A stretch of DNA of 5,098 nucleotides from Robiginitomaculum sp. (GTDB lineage: Bacteria; Pseudomonadota; Alphaproteobacteria; Caulobacterales; Maricaulaceae), in the NCBI GenBank assembly GCA_016765255.1, contig JAESQI010000024.1, forward strand, positions 1,883-6,980, written 5' to 3'. The translations under genes and the position numbers were made by a program. The notes below the pieces were generated by a model. The model did no database searches. It saw nothing but the letters and a program-made list of their open reading frames with translations, and was not told the DNA's origin. Positions within the stretch are counted from its first letter, which is position 1. Every line of letters starts with the position of its first letter. This document shows positions 1 to 5,098 of the stretch, piece after piece.

Positions 1-561
1 GGTTCAGGTAATTTTGCCCCCTATACAAAACTAAATATTCACTCAATTTTACGCAAGGCAAAACTTTTGTTTCAAAGTCAAAATGAAGCGGATCACACCC
101 AACGCAGTATAGAGCTTTCTGAGAATTATGACCCGTCTCTACCTGACGTTTACGGCGATAAAGACGGCTTGATGCAGGTCACCGTTAATCTCATCGCGAA
201 TGCAGTTGAGGTATTGCAAAATGTTGATGACAGCGAAAAGGCGCAAGGAAAAATAGAAATTCAAACTCTTTACAGAACAGGGGTAGTTAAGCGCCTTGCT
301 GACGGCACTACAATTTCCTTACCTGTCGAAGTTCGGATCATAGATAATGGACCTGGAATTGATGTGAATATAAGAGATCGCGTGTTTCAACCTTTTGTCA
401 CCAGTAAGGCAAATGGCCATGGGCTTGGACTGGCCCTCGTCCAAAAAATAATAACGGAACATGGTGGTTTAGTTGATGTAAAAACAAAACTGGGCAGAAC
501 AGTGTTTTCATTTTTACTACCCATAACTCCCATGCAAAACACAGCGGAGGATAGGCGTTAG
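1..561 (+). CDS. ntrB: Nitrogen regulation sensor kinase NtrB (GlnL), C-terminal part, 5' truncated by window edge
   Basis: The frame is open from base 1 to the TAG at 559-561, giving the last 186 residues; the start, the PAS domain and the phospho-accepting histidine lie off the left edge. The TTG at 67 is an internal codon, not a start. What remains is the end of the dimerisation region and the GHKL ATP-binding domain. The segment LNIHSIL followed by ENYDPSLPDVYGDKDGLMQV is typical of NtrB. Counting from base 1, the N box is NLIANA (residues 63-68), the G1 box DNGPG (115-119), the F box VFQPFVTSK (about 128-136) and the G2 box GHGLGL (139-144), where His replaces the more usual Thr. All ATP-binding motifs are present, so the kinase looks functional. 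NtrB is a cytoplasmic kinase and phosphatase for NtrC, controlled by PII in known systems. ntrC begins two bases after its stop, which implies co-transcription and probable translational coupling. Confidence 0.93.
   Translation, partial: GSGNFAPYTKLNIHSILRKAKLLFQSQNEADHTQRSIELSENYDPSLPDVYGDKDGLMQVTVNLIANAVEVLQNVDDSEKAQGKIEIQTLYRTGVVKRLADGTTISLPVEVRIIDNGPGIDVNIRDRVFQPFVTSKANGHGLGLALVQKIITEHGGLVDVKTKLGRTVFSFLLPITPMQNTAEDRR
544..550 (+). promoter_or_regulatory. Shine-Dalgarno site for ntrC, inside the 3' end of ntrB
   Basis: GCGGAGG contains the GGAGG core at 546-550, 13 bases before the ATG at 564. The spacing is longer than ideal, but no better purine-rich match lies closer. Because the site is within the last codons of ntrB, ribosomes ending ntrB translation would be well placed to start ntrC. 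It supports the ATG at 564 as the start. Confidence 0.55.
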
Positions 562-563
562 AT

Positions 564-1901
564 ATGCAGTATAAGTACAAAAAAAGAGACATCCTTCTCG
601 CGGACGACGACGCAAGTATTCGGTTCGTGTTATCAAAGTTTTTTACTAAATCTGGTTATAACGTACGCGCTACTGACAATGCGGCTACCTTGAGCAAATG
701 GGTGAAAAGTGGTGAAGGTGATGTTGTTTTGACAGATGTGCACATGGGGAGTGACGATATATTCAAATTCATACCAGAATTAAAATCCTTGCGACCCGAT
801 TTGCCAATCATCGTAATGAGCGCGAATACGAGCGTTGTTACCGCATTGAAATCTGGCAGCTCAGACGTGTTTGACTATATTCCCAAACCATTTGACCTTG
901 ATGAGTTAGAGAATGCGATAAAGCGCGCACTCGACACAGCGGCCCCTCATATAGACGTTCAAAAACAAAACCTAAATCTTGCAAATAGTGAGCCAATCAT
1001 AGGAAAGTCAGCGATTATGCAGCCCGTATTTCGCGCCATATCTGATTTTATGTCAGCTGACATTCCCGTTTATATTTATGGAGATGTTGGAACCGGCAAG
1101 ACACATGTTTCCAAGTTACTACATGAAATGGGTGTGAGGTCAGAGCGTCCTTTTGTACTGTTTAGTGAATGTGAAAATGCGAGGTCGCTCGAAGCAAAAG
1201 TCCTCAATGGTGATCTATGCGTAGACCGTATTCATGAACTTATGCCAGATAGGCAAGCTATGCTTTTACAAGCCCTAGAAAACAATGAACGAAAATCAAA
1301 TCGGGATGCATTTCGGATAATTTCTATGTCAAACTCTCCTTTGCCCGCCTTATTAAAGACTGGATGTATACGTGAAGATTTGTACTACAGATTAGCTGGA
1401 GGAGAGATCAATCTACCGTCATTATCACAAAGACTGGAAGATATTCCAGCTCTAACAGGCCACTTTCTTGGTCTAAAGAAACATGGAAATTCAAAAAAGC
1501 TTAATCAGAAAACCGTGGATATGTTAAAAGCATACGACTGGCCTGGAAATATACTGGAGCTGAAAAGTTTGATGGAAATCATTACCCTTAAATTTTCTGA
1601 CATGAATATTACGCCTGAAATTCTAAAAACTGTCCTGAACCATAGTAATGATGTACATGGTGAAATAGATGGGGGTGACGAGGTAAGTGCTACTTTAAAA
1701 TTGGCATGTAAGGCACTATTGCGAAATTCTAAGCAAAACGACAGAACGCCGTATGTGCAGGCATTGGCATGGGTAGAAAAACCTCTCATAGAAGAAGCCT
1801 TGCGCCAAGTGGGGGGCAACAAGGTGCAAGCTGCGGAATTATTAGGTATTCACAGAAATACATTGCGCACAAAAATAAAATCGCTTGGTATTGATGTATA
1901 G
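564..1901 (+). CDS. ntrC: NtrC-family nitrogen response regulator without GAFTGA loop, 445 aa
   Basis: This is the partner of NtrB: a cytoplasmic DNA-binding response regulator with receiver, AAA+ and Fis-type domains. The receiver (about 8-125) has acidic residues D14-D16, the likely phospho-acceptor D58 in VLTDVHM, S86 and K108 in PKPFD. The AAA+ region (about 143-345) keeps Walker A GDVGTGKT (173-180, K179), the arginine-finger motif REDLYYRL (270-277) and WPGN (326-329). The C-terminal helix-turn-helix is at about 420-440 (KVQAAELLGIHRNTLRTKI). Three normal features are absent. The GAFTGA loop is deleted: F197 to G216 spans 20 residues against about 43 in enteric NtrC. Walker B is CVDRI, so the catalytic Glu is Arg222. 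WPGNVREL has become WPGNILEL, so the sensor II Arg is Leu331. Total length is about 24 residues below E. coli NtrC, matching the deletion. Position and overall similarity make NtrC the best name. It probably cannot activate sigma-54 polymerase in the classical way. The reading frame is uninterrupted, so I do not call it a pseudogene. Confidence 0.9.
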   Translation: MQYKYKKRDILLADDDASIRFVLSKFFTKSGYNVRATDNAATLSKWVKSGEGDVVLTDVHMGSDDIFKFIPELKSLRPDLPIIVMSANTSVVTALKSGSSDVFDYIPKPFDLDELENAIKRALDTAAPHIDVQKQNLNLANSEPIIGKSAIMQPVFRAISDFMSADIPVYIYGDVGTGKTHVSKLLHEMGVRSERPFVLFSECENARSLEAKVLNGDLCVDRIHELMPDRQAMLLQALENNERKSNRDAFRIISMSNSPLPALLKTGCIREDLYYRLAGGEINLPSLSQRLEDIPALTGHFLGLKKHGNSKKLNQKTVDMLKAYDWPGNILELKSLMEIITLKFSDMNITPEILKTVLNHSNDVHGEIDGGDEVSATLKLACKALLRNSKQNDRTPYVQALAWVEKPLIEEALRQVGGNKVQAAELLGIHRNTLRTKIKSLGIDV

Positions 1902-1973
1902 CTTGATAATTTGAAAAGTGTTGATTTTTTACAACACTGTGTTATTTAAGCCACGAATGTATTAGAAAAACAC
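1902..1973 (+). promoter_or_regulatory. ntrC-ntrY intergenic region, possible ntrYX promoter
   Basis: This AT-rich 72-bp stretch is the only gap of any size in the window, so ntrYX could have its own promoter here. A weak sigma-70-like pairing is TTGATT (1921-1926) and TATTTA (1943-1948) with a 16-base spacer, but the second box is a poor match. No GG-N10-GC sigma-54 pattern is apparent. There is no clear Shine-Dalgarno sequence before the ntrY ATG; the leader just upstream reads AGAAAAACAC. The inverted repeat at 1917-1943 overlaps the putative promoter. Read-through from ntrBC remains equally possible. Confidence 0.3.
1917..1943. repeat. Inverted repeat with three overlapping half-sites between ntrC and ntrY
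   Basis: AGTGTTG (1917-1923) and CAACACT (1932-1938) form a perfect 7-base inverted repeat around an 8-base loop, ATTTTTTA. The right arm can instead pair with its immediate neighbour: AACAC (1933-1937) and GTGTT (1939-1943) are inverted around a single T. The result is three copies of one pentamer in the order GTGTT, AACAC, GTGTT, with the outer two 21 bases apart. It could be an operator or an RNA hairpin. It is not a good intrinsic terminator, because the stem is short and AT-rich and the T run sits in the loop rather than after the stem. Confidence 0.5.
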
Positions 1974-4223
1974 ATGAACGATACTACACATCAAGATATC
2001 AGATTTGTCAGCCCGCGCGTTTTTAGTACGGCACTGTTTGGCGCTCTATTTGCCGTAGCTGCGAGCTTGACGGGAATTGGCGCTCTCTCTGCACTTTCTG
2101 GAAATGCTGGTCAGGCCCAATATGCAATACCCGCATTGTGGCTCAGTATGTTTTTTGTTTTCACACTTGGGGTTTATTTGTTTTTTAGGCTAAAAAGTGT
2201 ATTGTTTTCAGATGTTCCTGGACAAAACGTACCGTATTTACACAGACGTTTTATCCTCATTTTTAGTCTCGGTGCTCTTGTCCCCGCTATTTTAGTTGGC
2301 CTGTTTTTTTCGACACTTATGAACAGGAATCTCAATGATATATTTGGGCCAAATATTAGCCAGACTATGGAGATGAGTGAAGGATTATCTACCGCATATT
2401 TCAATGAAGAACGCCGGGAAATTGGCCAAGGCGTATATGATATCGCCGATGATTTAAACCGGGCGGAAGGGCAGTTAACCAACAGAATTACCTATACGGA
2501 TTTTTTAATCAACCAAGCTGTGTTTAGGGAATTTCCTGTTGTCTACGTTATTGACGGACGGGGGAGAATTTTATCAAAAGCCGAAAGCCCACAATCTCCT
2601 CCCTATATACTGCCGAGTAAAGAATCCTATCAAAAAACAAAAGATGGAACAGTTGTTTATATAACGCGTGGTGAGGTGGATTTCATTGGTGCTCTCTATA
2701 AATTGGAAAATTATAAGGATGCATTCCTATATACTGGCCGGTATTTGCAACCAGGTTTGTTAAAAAATATTGACCAGATCAATCTCATTCAGACATCACT
2801 TACGAATTACAAAGATAACTCAACAACTCTAAAACGAGTATTTCTTCTCAGCTATATCGAAGTCGCATTGCTCATATTATTCGTAGCGATTTGGATGGCG
2901 TTGGTCGTTGCGGACAGAATTGTGTCGCCTCTTGGTGTAATGGTGAAGGCGGCTGAAAAAGTTCGCTCTGGAGACTTGGTGACACGTCTTAATGTTGTGG
3001 GGGCTTGGGACGAAATCAGCGATCTTGCCAATGCGTTTAACCGCATGACAAAACAGCTTTTCACACAACGGGAAGACTTGGTACGTGAACACAACATTTC
3101 TGAGCAACGACGAGAGTTTTCTGAAGCCGTTTTATCTGGAGTAAGCGCTGGCGTGATTGGGTTGTCGCAAGAAGGCCGTATAACGATCATCAATAACTCT
3201 GCCGAACGCCTGCTTGGTCTGACCTCTCACCGTGTTGTTGGTCAACCCCTTGTATCAGAGTTAAATGAGTTTATGCCCGCATTCCGCCGGGCTGTTGATA
3301 ATTTAGGAGACAGTACAGAAGATCAAGTTAACATCGAGACGCCAACCGGAATGCGAAACCTCGATTTGCGTGTCTCCCCTTATCAAGGTAATCATTCTGA
3401 TACGGGGTGGGTGATTACCTTTGATGATATGACCCGCCTTGTTTCCGCACAGCGACATTCCGCGTGGCGCGAAGTTGCGCGCCGAATTGCTCATGAAATC
3501 AAAAACCCGTTAACGCCAATATTACTGTCTGCGGAACGGCTACAGCGAAAGTATAAAGATGAAATAATATCTGACCCAGAAGTGTTTACTCAGTGTACGG
3601 AGACAATCACCAAGCAAGTTGGTAATTTGGGACGCATGGTTGATGAATTTTCGGCATTTGCGCGCATGCCAGCGCCAGTATTGGAAATGGTCAATTTGCA
3701 AGAACTTTTATCTGATACTATTTTTGCCCAAAGAGTATCTTTTCCTGATGTAGAATTTTTCTATGAAAACTTAGCAGGTAATGATGTTAGCGTTTTCTGT
3801 GACGAGCGACTCATTAGTCAAGCTCTTACCAATATTTATAAAAATGCAGGGGAATCAATCATTCGACGCTTGCACGAAACAGGAGATGACCGACGCGGTG
3901 GCATTATTAGGACATATACTCGTATCCAAGATGATATGGTGGTTATAGACATTACCGATAATGGATTGGGCTGGCCTTTAATGGACAAAGAGAGGTTGTT
4001 AGAGCCTTATATGACAACGCGAGATGAAGGTACTGGGTTAGGCCTCGCAATCGTAAAGCGGATCGCAGAAGATCATGGTGGCTCATTTTACCTGCTTGAT
4101 CGTGTGGATGAAAAGCCTGGTGCACATGTAAGGTTTTGTTTGCCTGAAACCGATATGAACGCCTCGGTAGAAATCCCGCAAGTGCACACAATCACACGCA
4201 AATCACAGGACATAAATTTATGA
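1974..4223 (+). CDS. ntrY: Membrane-bound nitrogen regulation sensor histidine kinase NtrY, 749 aa
   Basis: NtrY is the inner-membrane kinase that phosphorylates NtrX. Predicted membrane helices lie at about residues 16-41, 50-73, 92-115 and 288-312. Between the third and fourth is a periplasmic sensor region (about 116-287), probably Cache-like, containing FPVVYVIDGRGRIL. A HAMP linker follows (about 313-365), then a PAS domain (about 380-490, AGVIGLSQEGRITIINNSAE). In the HisKA domain H507 in AHEIKNPLTPI is the phospho-acceptor. The GHKL domain has the N box NIYKNAGES (620-628), G1 DNGLG (662-666) and G2 GTGLGL (686-691). All catalytic motifs are intact and length is normal for the family. 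The ATG at 1974 is chosen because an in-frame TAA lies upstream at 1947 with no start codon between, and the next ATG would remove the first helix. There is no obvious Shine-Dalgarno sequence. The last bases overlap ntrX by ATGA. The signal sensed by NtrY is not evident from the sequence. Confidence 0.95.
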   Translation: MNDTTHQDIRFVSPRVFSTALFGALFAVAASLTGIGALSALSGNAGQAQYAIPALWLSMFFVFTLGVYLFFRLKSVLFSDVPGQNVPYLHRRFILIFSLGALVPAILVGLFFSTLMNRNLNDIFGPNISQTMEMSEGLSTAYFNEERREIGQGVYDIADDLNRAEGQLTNRITYTDFLINQAVFREFPVVYVIDGRGRILSKAESPQSPPYILPSKESYQKTKDGTVVYITRGEVDFIGALYKLENYKDAFLYTGRYLQPGLLKNIDQINLIQTSLTNYKDNSTTLKRVFLLSYIEVALLILFVAIWMALVVADRIVSPLGVMVKAAEKVRSGDLVTRLNVVGAWDEISDLANAFNRMTKQLFTQREDLVREHNISEQRREFSEAVLSGVSAGVIGLSQEGRITIINNSAERLLGLTSHRVVGQPLVSELNEFMPAFRRAVDNLGDSTEDQVNIETPTGMRNLDLRVSPYQGNHSDTGWVITFDDMTRLVSAQRHSAWREVARRIAHEIKNPLTPILLSAERLQRKYKDEIISDPEVFTQCTETITKQVGNLGRMVDEFSAFARMPAPVLEMVNLQELLSDTIFAQRVSFPDVEFFYENLAGNDVSVFCDERLISQALTNIYKNAGESIIRRLHETGDDRRGGIIRTYTRIQDDMVVIDITDNGLGWPLMDKERLLEPYMTTRDEGTGLGLAIVKRIAEDHGGSFYLLDRVDEKPGAHVRFCLPETDMNASVEIPQVHTITRKSQDINL
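4207..4210 (+). promoter_or_regulatory. Shine-Dalgarno site for ntrX within the end of ntrY
   Basis: AGGA lies nine bases before the ATG at 4220, and is the only purine-rich match there. With the ATGA stop-start overlap it fixes the ntrX start and supports translational coupling of ntrY and ntrX. Confidence 0.5.
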
Positions 4224-5098
4224 AATTTGAAATTTTAGTTGTCGAAGACGAAACTGACATCCGCCAACTCATTGCAGGAATTTTATCGGATGAAGGGTAT
4301 CCAGTTCGTGAAGCCGCAGGGAGCGCTCAAGCAATAGCTGAATTTAAAGCGCGAAAGCCTGCCCTCATTATTATGGATGTGTGGCTAAAAGGGTCGAGCC
4401 AAGATGGTATTGAATTGATGGATGTATTTAAAAAAACAGACCCAGATATTCCCATTATTATCATTAGTGGTCACGGCAATGTTGAGACAGCGGTCTCGGC
4501 TATTCGCAAAGGGGCATATGATTATATTGTCAAACCATTTCAAAGTGAAAAATTATTGATTACGGCTAAGAGAGCTCTTGAAACCGTAATCTTAAGGCAA
4601 GAGAATAAAGAGCTAAAAGGGCGTGCCACCTTGGATACAGAGTTGATCGGTACATCATTGGTGATTAGTCAGCTTCGGCAAAAGATAGAGCGGATAGCGC
4701 GGACAAACAGTCGCGTTCTCATCTCGGGGCCGTCAGGTTCAGGGAAGGAATTGATTGCCCGGCTTCTGCACGAAAATTCTGAACGTGCAAATGGGCCTTT
4801 TAAAATCGTGAATGCGGCTTCGATTGTACCTGAGCGAGTTGAAGAAGTTTTATTTGGTGTTGAAAATCCGAATGGGGGTAATTTTATACCGGGATTGCTG
4901 GAACGCGCACATTTTGGAACATTGTATGTTGACGAGGTTGCCGATATGCCCCGTGAAACCCAAAGCAAGTTGTTACGTTTGCTTGTGGATCAAAGGTTTC
5001 AGCGACTTGGGGGCCAAAAAGATGTGCAGGTTGACGTTACAATCATCACCTCAACATCGTGCAATTTAGAGCAAGAAACAAAATTGGGACGGTTTAGG
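4220..5098 (+). CDS. ntrX: Nitrogen assimilation response regulator NtrX, N-terminal part, 3' truncated by window edge
   Basis: An open frame of 293 codons runs from the ATG at 4220 to the window edge; families of this type are usually about 450 residues, so the last third, including the DNA-binding domain, is missing only because the window ends. The receiver (1-120) has E9-D10, phospho-acceptor D53 in IIMDVWLKGSS (the WLKGS tail is characteristic of NtrX), S83 and K105 in VKPF. The AAA+ domain starts near 140, with Walker A GPSGSGKE (170-177, K176), Walker B LYVDEV (235-240, D238-E239) and the conserved VADMPRETQSKLLRLL (240-255). The GAFTGA loop is replaced: LFG (211-213) is followed by VENPNGGNFIPGLLERA. 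This loss is common in alphaproteobacterial NtrX. With Walker A and B intact, nucleotide binding and possibly hydrolysis should remain, but classical sigma-54 contact is unlikely. The window stops just before the expected arginine-finger motif (the last residues read GRFR). Confidence 0.94.
   Translation, partial: MKFEILVVEDETDIRQLIAGILSDEGYPVREAAGSAQAIAEFKARKPALIIMDVWLKGSSQDGIELMDVFKKTDPDIPIIIISGHGNVETAVSAIRKGAYDYIVKPFQSEKLLITAKRALETVILRQENKELKGRATLDTELIGTSLVISQLRQKIERIARTNSRVLISGPSGSGKELIARLLHENSERANGPFKIVNAASIVPERVEEVLFGVENPNGGNFIPGLLERAHFGTLYVDEVADMPRETQSKLLRLLVDQRFQRLGGQKDVQVDVTIITSTSCNLEQETKLGRFR

Noticed and set aside
1505..1822. 105-codon open frame on the minus strand inside ntrC
   Set aside because: It lies entirely antisense to a well-supported ntrC coding region, and its product shows no recognisable domain; it is a shadow frame.
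564..1901. ntrC as a pseudogene, given loss of several ATPase motifs
   Set aside because: The frame is uninterrupted, the receiver phosphorylation residues and C-terminal helix-turn-helix are intact, and loss of GAFTGA has a functional precedent in R. capsulatus NtrC.
1917..1950. Intrinsic terminator after ntrC
   Set aside because: The 7-base stem is AT-rich, the T run lies in the loop, and the bases after the stem (TGTGTTATTT) are not a proper U tract.
2852..3193. 113-codon open frame on the minus strand inside ntrY
   Set aside because: It is antisense to the HAMP and PAS coding region of ntrY, overlaps another antisense frame in the same place, and its composition (rich in Ser, Arg, Thr and Asn) looks like a shadow.
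4669..4968. 99-codon minus-strand frame opposite ntrX
   Set aside because: It is antisense to the conserved AAA+ region of ntrX, with no domain or ribosome site of its own.
4812..5069. 85-codon plus-strand frame overlapping ntrX
   Set aside because: The ntrX frame at the same bases encodes clear NtrX motifs, including Walker B LYVDEV; the alternative frame has no recognisable content.

Overview
This window holds the ntrB-ntrC-ntrY-ntrX cluster of an alphaproteobacterium. These are two adjacent two-component systems for nitrogen control, all on the + strand. The gene order, the NtrY architecture (three N-terminal membrane helices, a periplasmic domain, a fourth helix, HAMP, PAS, kinase core) and the NtrX-type receiver motif are typical of Alphaproteobacteria. 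The DNA is AT-leaning by eye (not computed), which argues against the GC-rich model genera such as Rhodobacter or Azospirillum. I cannot name the genus.

Layout: 1-561 is the C-terminal part of ntrB, whose 5' end lies off the left edge. 564-1901 is ntrC, complete, two bases after ntrB. 1902-1973 is a 72-bp gap with an inverted repeat, the only real intergenic space. 1974-4223 is ntrY, complete. 4220-5098 is the 5' part of ntrX, which overlaps ntrY by ATGA and runs off the right edge. No stretch above 300 bases lacks a gene. I saw no RNA genes, mobile elements or CRISPR array.

How they work together (family knowledge): NtrB is a soluble kinase, normally controlled by PII, that phosphorylates NtrC. 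NtrY is a membrane kinase that phosphorylates NtrX. Cross-talk between the two pairs is known in several alphaproteobacteria.

The main point of interest is that neither response regulator has the GAFTGA loop that bacterial enhancer-binding proteins use to contact sigma-54. In NtrC the loop region is deleted in frame (about 23 residues shorter than in enteric NtrC). The Walker B glutamate is replaced by arginine and the sensor II arginine is also gone, while the receiver, Walker A lysine, arginine fingers and Fis-type helix-turn-helix remain. NtrX has an intact Walker A and B but a substituted loop, as in many alphaproteobacterial NtrX proteins. This suggests sigma-54-independent nitrogen regulation, reminiscent of Rhodobacter capsulatus NtrC, with an NtrC that may bind ATP but probably does not hydrolyse it. 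Otherwise the locus is a familiar one, and I see no wholly new system.
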